NCBI GenBank assembly: GCA_934130485.1
Contig: CAKOYE010000025.1
Location: forward strand, 1 to 15,323
Source of the DNA: an uncultured Bacilli bacterium
GTDB lineage: Bacteria > Bacillota_I > Bacilli_A > RF39 > UBA660
Direction: 5' to 3'
DNA: 15,323 nucleotides
Part shown: piece by piece, positions 1-7,980 of the stretch
Layout: the number at the start of each line of letters is the position of its first letter
Numbering within the stretch: the stretch's first letter is position 1
Notes under the pieces: generated by a model
Told to the model about the DNA's origin: nothing
The model's database searches: none
What the model saw: the letters and a program-made list of their open reading frames with translations, nothing else
Translations under genes and position numbers: made by a program

Positions 1-8
1 TATTAGTA

Positions 9-103
9 GACATAAGTTTATTCCTTTCAATGTTTTCTTATCAATTACATTGTATCAAACTTATGTCCTTTTTTTAATAAAAAGAGTGTAGTGATTTACA
101 CTC
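9..103. other. Upstream non-coding region with two hairpins
   Basis: The stretch before the first gene (1-245) holds no credible gene. Two inverted repeats are visible. The first has perfect 11-nt arms at 9-19 and 57-67, with a smaller nested pair (CAATGT 28-33, ACATTG 47-52), and is followed by seven Ts at 69-75. It could be the terminator of an unseen plus-strand gene to the left. The second has 7-nt arms at 84-90 and 97-103 with a 6-nt loop; read on the minus strand it is followed by TTTTT, so it looks like a minus-strand terminator, although no minus-strand gene lies to its right. Function is inferred from shape only. Confidence 0.4.
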
Positions 104-195
104 ACCAACACTATTTATAATACAACCAACAAAAATAATATTGTTTATCCTTTTAAAATTAGAAATTATTTCCTAATTTATTTAAAAAAATAATA

Positions 196-224
196 AAGAC
201 ATATTGTTCTATTTGTAGTATAAT
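196..224 (+). promoter_or_regulatory. Promoter for the gdpP-rplI-dnaB operon
   Basis: A perfect -10 box TATAAT (219-224) has a weak -35 box AAGACA (196-201) at the ideal 17-nt spacing. The predicted transcript start near 231 falls just before the Shine-Dalgarno sequence at 236-240, giving a leader of only about 15 nt. No other good promoter is obvious before the tightly spaced genes that follow, so this probably drives the whole block to rlmH. Confidence 0.6.
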
Positions 225-245
225 ATATGTTGGATGGAGGTATAT

Positions 246-1229
246 ATGGAAGAATTTTTTAAACAATTAACAAAACAAATAAAAGATTGTGAAAAAATTA
301 TATTTATGACTCATCAAAATATGGATTTAGATGGATTTGCTTCTATTTTAGCTCTATCTGAGGTAGCAGACGCATTTAAAAAAGTAAATTATATATTGAT
401 TAATAATAAATTTACAAATACTTCAATAAATAAATCATTAGATAAATTAAAATCAGAACAATTATTTTTTAATTATATCTATAAAAAGGATGTTACAAAA
501 GTATTAACTGATAAAACAATAATAATCGTTTTAGATGTTCATAAACCTAGTATGGTTGAAATGCCTTCCTTATTGGAGAAATGTCCAAACATTATAGTAA
601 TTGATCATCACATAAAATGTAAGCAATATATACAAAATACAGTTTTAAATTACATTAATTCAAATATGTCTAGTACTATTGAAATAATTTCTAGATACTT
701 AAAATTTTTAAACAAAAAAGTTAATCCAATAGTTGCAACAATGATGTTAGCAGGTATGGAAATTGATACTAATTCATTTAATGTAAAAACAAACGCTTCA
801 ACATTTTCAAGTGCAGCATTTCTAATGGATATGGGTGCAGATAATATTTTAAAACAAGAACTATTAAAAGAAGATAAAGATGAATATATAATAAGACAAA
901 AATATATTGAAAATAGCTATATGTTAAATAATAAAATAGCTATTTGTACACTTGATAATAAAATAGTTGATAATAAAATTTTAGCTCAAATTGCCGAAAA
1001 TTTACTCCAATTTGATAATGTTGAAATAGCCTATGCGATTGGTTATGTAAGCAAAAATAAAGTTGGAATAAGTGCTAGATCAATTGGAAAATATAATGTA
1101 GAACCAATTATGAAAAATTTATTTGGAGGTGGACACGCTACAGAAGCAGCTACCCAAATAAAAAATGTAAATATAGAATCAGCACTCAATATGTTAATGA
1201 ATGAAATTGATAAAGATGAGGTGAATTAA
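246..1229 (+). CDS. gdpP: GdpP-type c-di-AMP phosphodiesterase, catalytic core only
   Basis: DHH/DHHA1 phosphoesterase of 327 residues, predicted to hydrolyse cyclic di-AMP to pApA in the cytoplasm. Metal-binding motifs of the family are present: H23 with D27 and D29 (HQNMDLDG), D97 in DVHKPS, DHH at 120-122, D174 in EIDTNSF, and the DHHA1 substrate motif GGGH at 294-297. DVHKPS, the SSTIE and TFSSAAFL stretches and the position directly before rplI-dnaB point to GdpP (YybT) rather than NrnA. Normal GdpP is about 650 residues with two membrane helices, a PAS domain and a degenerate GGDEF domain before this core; all are absent, and the upstream 245 nt cannot encode them. An in-frame ATG at 234 overlaps the Shine-Dalgarno GGAGG (236-240), so ATG 246, 5 nt after it, is the start. 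A Pde2-like pApA hydrolase role is the main alternative. The stop codon abuts the rplI start. Confidence 0.85.
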   Translation: MEEFFKQLTKQIKDCEKIIFMTHQNMDLDGFASILALSEVADAFKKVNYILINNKFTNTSINKSLDKLKSEQLFFNYIYKKDVTKVLTDKTIIIVLDVHKPSMVEMPSLLEKCPNIIVIDHHIKCKQYIQNTVLNYINSNMSSTIEIISRYLKFLNKKVNPIVATMMLAGMEIDTNSFNVKTNASTFSSAAFLMDMGADNILKQELLKEDKDEYIIRQKYIENSYMLNNKIAICTLDNKIVDNKILAQIAENLLQFDNVEIAYAIGYVSKNKVGISARSIGKYNVEPIMKNLFGGGHATEAATQIKNVNIESALNMLMNEIDKDEVN

Positions 1230-1676
1230 ATGAAAGTAATATTTTTAAAAGATGTTAAAGGACAAGGAAAGAAAGATGAAATAAAAGAAGTAAGCGATGG
1301 TTACGGTAAAAACTTTTTAATTAATAAAGGCTATGCGGTTTTAGCAACACCTACAGGCTTAAAAAAACTAAATAAGGAACAACAAGAACATAAAGAACAA
1401 GAAGAAATAAAAAAATCATTTGCTTTAGAACAAAAAAGTAAATTAGAAAAAGAAACTTTAAAATTTAAGGTTAAAACTGGTGAACAAGATAGAGTATTTG
1501 GAAGTGTATCATCAAAACAAATCATTTCTGAATTAAAAAAATTAGGATATAATATTGATAAAAAAATGTTTAAGACAAATGAATCATTAACATTTTTAGG
1601 ATTTCATAATGTTGAAATTGAATTATATAAAGGTGTAATCGCAACATTAAAAGTACAATTAGTTAAAGAAAAATAG
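1230..1676 (+). CDS. rplI: 50S ribosomal protein bL9
   Basis: Large-subunit ribosomal protein bL9, 148 residues, the normal family length. The N-terminal rRNA-binding domain begins with the typical MKVIFLKDVKGQGKK and continues through DGYGKNFLINKGYA. A charged linking helix (about residues 45-75) joins it to the C-terminal domain, which contains the recognisable VFGSVSSKQI segment. The start codon directly follows the gdpP stop; its Shine-Dalgarno GAGGTG (1218-1223) lies inside the end of gdpP, so translation of the two is probably coupled. The gdpP-rplI-dnaB order is conserved in many Bacillota. Confidence 0.97.
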   Translation: MKVIFLKDVKGQGKKDEIKEVSDGYGKNFLINKGYAVLATPTGLKKLNKEQQEHKEQEEIKKSFALEQKSKLEKETLKFKVKTGEQDRVFGSVSSKQIISELKKLGYNIDKKMFKTNESLTFLGFHNVEIELYKGVIATLKVQLVKEK

Positions 1677-1686
1677 GTGATGTAAT

Positions 1687-3063
1687 GTGGAAAAAATAAT
1701 GCCACATAATATAGATGCAGAAAAAGCAGTATTAGGTTCAATGATTTTATCAAAGTATGCAATGCAGCGTGGAATAGAAAGTTTATCAGAAGAACTATTC
1801 TATCTTGACGCACATAAAAAAATATTTGTGGCCTTAACTGAACTTGCTAATAATAATCACGCAGTAGATATTACAACATTAACAGACGTTTTAATAAATA
1901 AAAATTGGTTAAAACAAGTTGGTGATATTGAATATATAACTGAATTATTTAATGCAGTTCCAACTGCTTATAACGTAGATGAATATATAAATATAGTAAA
2001 TGAAAAGGCAATTAGAAGACGTCTAATTGAAGCAGGAACAAGTATAGTAGATTCTGCGTATCAAATTGATGATGAATTAACGGATACACTAGATGGAGCA
2101 GAAAAGAAAATATTAAGTGTCGTTAAAACAAGACAAGGAACTGAGTTTAAAAGTATTCAAGACGTTGTTTTAAAAGCCCAATCAGATTTGGAAAAATTAT
2201 CTCAAAGTAAGGGTGAAGTAACTGGTCTTGCAACTAATTTCACAGAAATAGATAAAGTAACGTCAGGACTTCACGCTAATGAATTAATTATTATAGCTGC
2301 TCGTCCCGCAATGGGAAAAACTGCATTTGCTCTTAATTTAGCAACTAATATGGCAGTTACAAATAAAAAGACAGTTGCCCTTTTTAACCTGGAAATGGGT
2401 GCAGAACAATTGGTTAATCGTATGTTTTCGTCTCTAGGTCAAATTGAAGGTAATAAGCTTAAAAGTGGTTATCTAGAACATAATGATTGGAAAAGAGTAG
2501 ATGAAGCAGTAAGCTTACTTGCAAAATCAAATATGTATATAGATGATACGCCAGGTATTACGATTGGTGAAATAAGAGCAAAATGTAGGCGACTTGCAAG
2601 TTCAGAAAAAGGACTTGATATTGTAATTATTGACTATTTGCAATTAATTTCTGGATCTGCAAAATATGCGGGAAATCGTCAACAAGAAATTGCCGAGATT
2701 TCTCGTTCGTTAAAAACATTAGCTATGGAATTAAAAATTCCTATAATAGCGTTAGCTCAGTTATCTCGTGATGTAGAAAAACGTCAAGGTGATAAAAGAC
2801 CAATTTTAAGTGATTTAAGAGAATCAGGTTCAATTGAACAAGATGCCGATATTGTTTCCTTCTTGTATCGTGATGATTACTATAACAAACCTGGAACAAT
2901 TGAAGAGGATGATACAGGAGAAAAAAATATATCTATGCCAGGACTTGATTCTGAAACAAGTATTAGTGAATTTATAATTGCAAAACATCGTAATGGTCCA
3001 ACTTGTACAATTAAATTATTATTCAAAAGAGATACAAGTACATTTATAGATATAGAAAATTAG
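1687..3063 (+). CDS. dnaB: Replicative DNA helicase DnaB
   Basis: Hexameric replicative helicase (called DnaC in B. subtilis), 458 residues, a usual length. The N-terminal domain starts with the family signature PHNIDAEKAVLGS. The RecA-like motor follows from about residue 180: Walker A in ARPAMGKT (205-212), Walker B in DIVIIDYLQL (311-320), then the QLSRDVEKR and LSDLRESGSIEQDAD motifs, all intact. No intein is present, although dnaB is a common intein site. The start is taken as GTG 1687, preceded by GGTGA (1676-1680) with a 6-nt spacer and giving an N-terminus like that of homologues; an in-frame ATG at 1699 would remove part of it. It lies 10 nt after rplI and 11 nt before the peptidase gene. 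Confidence 0.96.
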   Translation: MEKIMPHNIDAEKAVLGSMILSKYAMQRGIESLSEELFYLDAHKKIFVALTELANNNHAVDITTLTDVLINKNWLKQVGDIEYITELFNAVPTAYNVDEYINIVNEKAIRRRLIEAGTSIVDSAYQIDDELTDTLDGAEKKILSVVKTRQGTEFKSIQDVVLKAQSDLEKLSQSKGEVTGLATNFTEIDKVTSGLHANELIIIAARPAMGKTAFALNLATNMAVTNKKTVALFNLEMGAEQLVNRMFSSLGQIEGNKLKSGYLEHNDWKRVDEAVSLLAKSNMYIDDTPGITIGEIRAKCRRLASSEKGLDIVIIDYLQLISGSAKYAGNRQQEIAEISRSLKTLAMELKIPIIALAQLSRDVEKRQGDKRPILSDLRESGSIEQDADIVSFLYRDDYYNKPGTIEEDDTGEKNISMPGLDSETSISEFIIAKHRNGPTCTIKLLFKRDTSTFIDIEN

Positions 3064-3074
3064 GAAGTGATTAT

Positions 3075-4790
3075 ATGAAAAAATTTGGAATTGGATTCAT
3101 TGTAGTAGTACTAAGTCTTATGACATTCGTTTTAGGCTTTGATTATCGTGATAATGAAATACCAAACGAATATTATCAAGTATATTTAGACGATGAATTA
3201 ATTGGAACTATAAAATCAAAAGATGAACTTGAAAATTATATAAAAAATGAAGGAGAAACAATCAAAAATAAAGTTACAGATTATCAATTTTTATTAGATT
3301 TTGAATGCAACAACGATTTAACAGAAGAAGATAAAACACGTTATAATAAAATATTGAATGACTTTAAAGATGAATATTCTTCTGAATTAAAATTACTAGA
3401 AAAAGGTAATATTATTGATAATTCAAAAACAAATTCTTTAGAAAATTGTGCAAATGGAGAATTAACTGATAATGAAAAATATTTATTAAACAATTATATT
3501 TTAAAAAATCAAATATATTTATACGCAGATCAAATTAATGAACCAAATGGCCTACAAATAAGAAAAGTTACAACATATAATAATTCATTTACTGATGCTA
3601 AAGAAATATATGAAAAAATCGCAGAAAAAAAATCATTTACAGTTAAAGGATATCAAATTTCTATAAAATCTGTTGACACAGAAACAAATGAAAACACAGT
3701 AAAAACAATTTATGTGTTGAATGAAGATGTGTTTAAAAAAGCTGTAGAATCAATGATTAAAACATACTTAGGTGAAGATGATTATAAGGCATATTATGAT
3801 GAAACTCAAACAAAAATAGAAACAGTAGGTTACTATATAAATAATGTTTATGTTGAGGAAAACATAACTATAAAAGAGATGCAGATACCTGTAGATGAAG
3901 TTATATATATGGATGATGTAACACTTGCTTCATATCTTTTATTTGGAACTACTGATAAACAAAGAACATATGTAGTACAAGAGGGAGATACTATTAGTTC
4001 AATAGCTCTTAATAATAAAATTAGTACATCAGAATTTTTAATATCTAATAGACAATTTAAAAGCGAATCAAGCCTTTTATTTGCCGGTCAAGAAGTAGTA
4101 ATAGGTGTTACTGATCCTCAAATAAAGGTAGTTGTTGAAAAAGAAGTTAGAGAAGATGTTGAAAGTAAATACAATACTACAGAAAGAATAAATCCAGACA
4201 AAGTTATAGGTGACGATAGCGTTGTTCAAAAAGGTGAAAATGGTATATTAAGAGTTAGTCGTTTAACTAAAACAGTTAATGGTGATGTTATAAGCGTTGA
4301 ACCAGTTGGCGAAAATGAAGTATTAAAATACCCAGTAGATGAAGTAATTGAACGTGGTGGAAAGGCTGTTCCAAACGTAGGAACATTAACAAATTGGGCT
4401 TGGCCAACAAATCAAGGTTATATGATTACATCTTATTATCAATGGAGAATTAGTCCAATTACTGGAAAACGTGAATTCCATACAGGTCTTGATATAGCAG
4501 GAACAGGTTATAGATCACCAATATATGCAGCAAATAATGGTACTGTCATAACTGCCGGATGGAGTTCTGGTGGATGGGGTAACTATGTTGTAATAAATCA
4601 TAATAATGGATATTATACAATGTATGCTCATATGGATCAACAAATTGTTAAAGTTGGTCAAACAGTTGCAAAAGGTACTGTCATTGGTTATATGGGACAT
4701 ACTGGATGGGCAACTGGAGACCATGTACATTTTGAGGTATGGCACGGTGGAGAATGGCAACGTATTAATCCACTAGAAATATATCAATAA
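3075..4790 (+). CDS. Secreted LysM-G5-M23 peptidoglycan endopeptidase
   Basis: Predicted cell-wall metalloendopeptidase of 571 residues. An N-terminal hydrophobic segment (about 5-22) acts as signal peptide or membrane anchor. A long region without a recognised domain spans about 25-290. Then come a LysM peptidoglycan-binding domain (about 298-345, starting YVVQEGDTISSIA), a G5-like domain (about 350-428) and a C-terminal M23 (lysostaphin-type) peptidase domain (about 445-571). The zinc and catalytic residues are visible: H469 and D473 in HTGLD, H519 in YAHMD, and H550/H552 in DHVHFE, so it should be active and cut peptide cross-links. The Shine-Dalgarno is AGGAAGTGA before ATG 3075. It lies where B. 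subtilis has purA and walRK, next to a walJ-like gene, consistent with cell-wall metabolism. The exact substrate is unknown. Confidence 0.9.
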   Translation: MKKFGIGFIVVVLSLMTFVLGFDYRDNEIPNEYYQVYLDDELIGTIKSKDELENYIKNEGETIKNKVTDYQFLLDFECNNDLTEEDKTRYNKILNDFKDEYSSELKLLEKGNIIDNSKTNSLENCANGELTDNEKYLLNNYILKNQIYLYADQINEPNGLQIRKVTTYNNSFTDAKEIYEKIAEKKSFTVKGYQISIKSVDTETNENTVKTIYVLNEDVFKKAVESMIKTYLGEDDYKAYYDETQTKIETVGYYINNVYVEENITIKEMQIPVDEVIYMDDVTLASYLLFGTTDKQRTYVVQEGDTISSIALNNKISTSEFLISNRQFKSESSLLFAGQEVVIGVTDPQIKVVVEKEVREDVESKYNTTERINPDKVIGDDSVVQKGENGILRVSRLTKTVNGDVISVEPVGENEVLKYPVDEVIERGGKAVPNVGTLTNWAWPTNQGYMITSYYQWRISPITGKREFHTGLDIAGTGYRSPIYAANNGTVITAGWSSGGWGNYVVINHNNGYYTMYAHMDQQIVKVGQTVAKGTVIGYMGHTGWATGDHVHFEVWHGGEWQRINPLEIYQ

Positions 4791-5554
4791 TGAAAGTATG
4801 TGTATTATCAAGCGGTAGTGGAGGAAATTGTACCTTGATCGAAAGTGGAAAAACAAAAATACTTGTCGATTTAGGTACTTCTTCACTTTATGCCGAAAAA
4901 AGATTACGTGAAATCAATATCGAACCTGAAGAAATTGATGGAATTTTTATAACTCATACCCACGTTGACCATATTAAAGGAATAAAAGTATTTTTAAAAA
5001 AATATAACACTAAGTTATATTTAAGTGAAATAATTTTAAAGGAAATATACAATGAAATAAAACCACAAAATTATGAAATAATTGATAGTGAAATTAATTT
5101 AAATGATTTTAATGTTACAATGTTTAAAATATCGCATGATACAGAAGATGCCAATGGATTTATATTTGAATCAAACGGTAGAAGTGTTGTATATGTAACC
5201 GATACAGGATATTTGAATATACGAAATCATAAATTATTAACCAATAGAAATATGTATGTATTTGAAAGTAATCACGATGTCGAAATGTTAATGAATGGAC
5301 ATTATCCATATCATATCAAACAAAGAATTTTAGGTGATAAAGGACATTTATCAAACAAAGATTCAGCATATTATTTATCAAAATTTGTTGGTAATAATAC
5401 AAAATGTGTTATTCTTGCCCACTTAAGTAAAGACAATAATACCAAAGAACTTGCTTTAGAAACATTACAAGACTGTTTAAAAAAATGTAACAAAGATGTT
5501 GAAAAAATCCTAATAGCAGAACAAGACAAAAGAACTGAGTTGATTGAAGTATGA
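4790..5554 (+). CDS. walJ: WalJ/YycJ-like metallo-beta-lactamase-fold protein
   Basis: MBL-fold hydrolase of 254 residues. It opens with the typical YycJ-type MKVCVLSSGSGGNCTLIE, carries the metal motif HTHVDH (H56, H58, D60, H61), an aspartate in YVTDTGY (D138), GHLSN near residue 186, and ILAHLS with H211. YycJ/WalJ proteins are encoded near walRK in Bacillota and have been linked to coordination of cell division with replication and to DNA processing; their reaction is not firmly settled. Its ATG overlaps the preceding TAA by 1 nt (TAATG) and no Shine-Dalgarno is visible, so translation is probably coupled. It stops at TGA within a 4-nt ATGA overlap with rlmH; a TAA follows immediately. 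Confidence 0.88.
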   Translation: MKVCVLSSGSGGNCTLIESGKTKILVDLGTSSLYAEKRLREINIEPEEIDGIFITHTHVDHIKGIKVFLKKYNTKLYLSEIILKEIYNEIKPQNYEIIDSEINLNDFNVTMFKISHDTEDANGFIFESNGRSVVYVTDTGYLNIRNHKLLTNRNMYVFESNHDVEMLMNGHYPYHIKQRILGDKGHLSNKDSAYYLSKFVGNNTKCVILAHLSKDNNTKELALETLQDCLKKCNKDVEKILIAEQDKRTELIEV

Positions 5555-6006
5555 TAAAAATACTTTGTGTTGGAAAAATAAAGGAAAAGTTTTTTAAAGA
5601 TGCAATAACTGAATATCAAAAAAGATTATCTAAATATACAAAATTAGAAATTATCGAAGTAGAAGATATAAACTTACCAAATATCATAGATATAAAGAAA
5701 AAAGAAGCAGAATTATTAGAAAAATATATAGGACCGAAAGATTATTTAATAACTTTGGAAATCGATGGAAAACAAATTTCTTCTTTAGAACTATCTAAAA
5801 AGTTATCCACAACTTTAATAGAAAATTCTAATATAATTTTTCTAATAGGTGGTTCTTATGGAATAGCAGAATCAATAAAAATGAGGAGTAATTATGCATT
5901 GTCTTTTTCAAAAATGACTTTTCCACATCAATTATTTAGAGTTATTTTATTAGAACAAATATACCGTTCATATAAAATAATGAATAATGAAAGCTATCAT
6001 AAATAA
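5551..6006 (+). CDS. rlmH: 23S rRNA pseudouridine-1915 N3-methyltransferase RlmH
   Basis: SPOUT-class methyltransferase of 151 residues that uses S-adenosylmethionine to methylate pseudouridine 1915 in helix 69 of 23S rRNA on 70S ribosomes. The family signatures are clear: MIKILCVGKIKEKF at the N-terminus, FLIGGSYGI in the knotted cofactor site, and the highly conserved C-terminus LSFSKMTFPHQLFRVILLEQIYR ending in NNESYHK. Slightly shorter than the 155-159 residues usual elsewhere, but both ends match. It overlaps walJ by 4 nt and is the last gene of the block, followed at once by a terminator. The walJ-rlmH neighbourhood is conserved in Bacillota. Confidence 0.96.
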   Translation: MIKILCVGKIKEKFFKDAITEYQKRLSKYTKLEIIEVEDINLPNIIDIKKKEAELLEKYIGPKDYLITLEIDGKQISSLELSKKLSTTLIENSNIIFLIGGSYGIAESIKMRSNYALSFSKMTFPHQLFRVILLEQIYRSYKIMNNESYHK

Positions 6007-6039
6007 GTTTTTACACTATATATGTGTAAAACTTTTTTT
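6007..6039 (+). terminator. Rho-independent terminator after rlmH
   Basis: Directly after the rlmH stop, arms TTTTACAC (6009-6016) and GTGTAAAA (6024-6031) form an 8-bp stem with a 7-nt loop. A run of seven Ts follows at 6033-6039. It ends the plus-strand operon ahead of the convergent pyrophosphatase gene. Confidence 0.85.
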
Positions 6040-6060
6040 ATATCAAAAAAATAATATACT

Positions 6061-6160
6061 AAAATCTAATTTTTAAACATTAGTTGTGCAAAACTATGCA
6101 TAAATAATTAATTGAAATTTTTAAAAATCTTAATTATAAACAAAATATGTGCAAAACTAT
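6061..6160. repeat. Degenerate direct repeat, two copies, period 63 nt
   Basis: In the gap between the two facing terminators (6040-6170) there is no gene. The 13-mer TGTGCAAAACTAT occurs at 6085-6097 and again at 6148-6160, and the 24 nt before each copy also align (6061-6084 and 6124-6147, AAAATCT... with few differences). A related TGTGTAAAACT at 6023-6033 is one arm of the rlmH terminator, at nearly the same interval (62 nt). The region may be an old local duplication. No function can be assigned. Confidence 0.55.
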
Positions 6161-6170
6161 AATAAAATTA

Positions 6171-6197
6171 CAAAAAAATACTGAAATAATCAGTATT
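6171..6197 (-). terminator. Rho-independent terminator of the pyrophosphatase gene
   Basis: Perfect 8-bp arms AATACTGA (6177-6184) and TCAGTATT (6190-6197) enclose a 5-nt loop. On the minus strand the stem is followed by a run of Ts (complement of 6172-6178). The stem overlaps two bases of the stop codon (6196-6198), so the hairpin begins inside the gene end. Confidence 0.85.
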
Positions 6198-7821
6198 AAT
6201 TTTCTAATGTGTTTAAAAGTACTGGAACAACTTGTTTTTTTCTAGAAACGACACCTGGTAAGAATGAACCCTCTTCCAAGTTATCAACATTAAAACATTT
6301 TGCAAGTACATCGCGAGCAGATTTATTGAAGAATATATATGAACCATTTTCAATAACATCTGTAACAAAGAATGCAACTAAATAATATTCTTCTTTTGAA
6401 CATATATTTTCAATTGTATTGATATAGTTTTCTTTTTTATCTAAAATTTCGTCAACACTAACTGTTGAAAATTGTCCTATTCCTAATTTTAAATTATTAC
6501 AAGGATAATTCTTAAAATCAGTATAAATAACATCTTCTTCAGTTTTACCTTCTAGAGAAGCTCCTGCTTTAATCATTTGCTTTCCGTAAACTTTATAATC
6601 AACACCAGCAATTGCTGCAAGTATTGGTACTATTTCACGGTCTATATCGGTAGTAGTTGGTGATGTTAATATTAATGTATCAGATAATATTCCAGACAAC
6701 ATTAATCCAGCAATATCCTTTGGAATTTCAATGTTGTTTTCTTTATACATTAAGTAAAGAATTGTATTTGTACTTCCAACAGGCATATTTCTAAAATTAA
6801 TTGGAGCAGTTGTACCAATATTTCCAATATTATGGTGATCAATTACTTCAACAATTTCAGCTTCTTCAATTCCAACTGCACTTTGCATATATGAATTGTG
6901 ATCAACTAATATACATTGTTTACGTTTGTGATCAGCTATGTCACTAAGTCTTAACATTCCTAAACATTTATTATGTTTATCAACAACTGGATAATTAGTA
7001 TATTTTACTTTGTTAGCAATTTCTAAACAACTATTTAATTCATCATTTTGATTAAAACATACTATATCATCAGTCATCATTGCATTTTTAAGATAGTTGC
7101 ATAAACTAATCATATTTGCTGCTTTAAATGTATCATATTCAGTAGAAATAATATTGATATTATTTTTCTTAGCTAGTTCTAAGCATTTTTCATTTAAACT
7201 AAATCCACCAGTTAATATAACTAATTTTAATTTTTTGTTCAAAACATATTCTAAAATATCATTTCTATTTCCAACAATTAAAATAGTGTCATTATCAATT
7301 GTAACATCATTTATAAAAGTATTTGTTTCATAAGATGCAACTAAAACATTTCCCTTTAGTTCTGTATCGAATTTACAAATTTCCTTTCCCTTTAAAGCAT
7401 CAACAATGTTATCATAAGATGAATCTAAGAACTTGTCTGAATTAAAAATTTCTTCCTTAGCTATATTTTTCATACCAATCATACCAACAAAATCTTGATT
7501 ATCATTAACAATTGGTAACATAGTAACACCTAATTCACACATCTTTAAATAACATTTATATATAGAATTATGTGCATTAATAAAATAATCCTTATGATAA
7601 TTTACATCTTTAATTTCCACTTTAACATCATTTAGATATCTAGGCTCTGAAACATTAAAATAATCAAGTACAAACTTACTTTCAGGATTTGTATCACTTA
7701 ATATTCTAGGTTCTGTATTAAAACCTAATTTATTTTTTAAATAAGATAATGATATCGCTGCCGCAACACTATCAGTATCTGGCTTACGATGTCCAAATAT
7801 ATAAATTTTTTCGTTTTCCAT
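6196..7821 (-). CDS. ppaC: Manganese-dependent family II inorganic pyrophosphatase with CBS-DRTGG insert
   Basis: Cytoplasmic enzyme of 541 residues predicted to hydrolyse pyrophosphate to phosphate. The DHH catalytic part is split: GHRKPDTDS (10-18) at the N-terminus, then after the insert DHN (307-309), DHH (328-330) and SDT (380-382). The C-terminal DHHA2 domain ends with the substrate motif SRKKQ (526-530). Between them lie CBS domain 1 (about 70-125), a DRTGG domain (about 130-240) and CBS domain 2 (about 245-300). In characterised CBS-PPases this insert binds AMP, ADP or diadenosine polyphosphates and adjusts activity; allosteric control here is inferred from that. The start at 7821 is preceded by GGAGG (complement of 7828-7832). 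It is the only minus-strand gene, with its own promoter and terminator. Confidence 0.93.
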   Translation of the reverse strand: MENEKIYIFGHRKPDTDSVAAAISLSYLKNKLGFNTEPRILSDTNPESKFVLDYFNVSEPRYLNDVKVEIKDVNYHKDYFINAHNSIYKCYLKMCELGVTMLPIVNDNQDFVGMIGMKNIAKEEIFNSDKFLDSSYDNIVDALKGKEICKFDTELKGNVLVASYETNTFINDVTIDNDTILIVGNRNDILEYVLNKKLKLVILTGGFSLNEKCLELAKKNNINIISTEYDTFKAANMISLCNYLKNAMMTDDIVCFNQNDELNSCLEIANKVKYTNYPVVDKHNKCLGMLRLSDIADHKRKQCILVDHNSYMQSAVGIEEAEIVEVIDHHNIGNIGTTAPINFRNMPVGSTNTILYLMYKENNIEIPKDIAGLMLSGILSDTLILTSPTTTDIDREIVPILAAIAGVDYKVYGKQMIKAGASLEGKTEEDVIYTDFKNYPCNNLKLGIGQFSTVSVDEILDKKENYINTIENICSKEEYYLVAFFVTDVIENGSYIFFNKSARDVLAKCFNVDNLEEGSFLPGVVSRKKQVVPVLLNTLEN

Positions 7822-7846
7822 AAAATACCTCCATTACATACTAATC

Positions 7847-7875
7847 ATTATATCATTTAACAAATTTAATGTAAA
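7847..7875 (-). promoter_or_regulatory. Promoter of ppaC
   Basis: Read on the minus strand: -35 TTTACA (complement of 7870-7875), 17-nt spacer, -10 TATAAT (complement of 7847-7852) with an upstream TGA making an extended -10. It lies about 15 nt upstream of the ppaC Shine-Dalgarno and is divergent from the spoVT-like gene promoter. Confidence 0.8.
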
Positions 7876-7910
7876 TTAAAAATAAATAAGTATATATATA
7901 TAATAAAAAA

Positions 7911-7919
7911 TGATATAAT
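7911..7919 (+). promoter_or_regulatory. Extended -10 promoter for the spoVT-like gene
   Basis: TGATATAAT (7911-7919) is an extended -10 box. The region 17 nt upstream is only an AT alternation (TATATA), so no real -35 is seen. The same TGATATAAT string occurs in the promoters of ppaC and of the T-box operon. The leader would be about 55 nt. Confidence 0.6.
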
Positions 7920-7980
7920 AAAATGCATTGGAATAAAAAAAAATTTTTTACTCAAACTATTGATAGAAAGTGGGGAATTT

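Noticed and set aside
234..245. A gdpP start at ATG 234.
   Set aside because: That ATG lies within the Shine-Dalgarno region GGATGGAGG; ATG 246 has correct spacing.
5551..5557. TGA at the walJ end is followed directly by TAA, which could hint at TGA decoded as tryptophan (code 4).
   Set aside because: The tryptophans I checked in the core genes are TGG and no internal TGA is needed by any reading frame; a code 4 AT-rich genome would use TGA heavily.
6061..6160. The repeat near rlmH as a CRISPR array.
   Set aside because: Only two degenerate copies, no regular spacers and no cas genes nearby.
7960..7980. A TTG start for the SpoVT-like protein seven codons upstream.
   Set aside because: The Shine-Dalgarno lies inside this extension and family members begin at MKSTG/MKATG.
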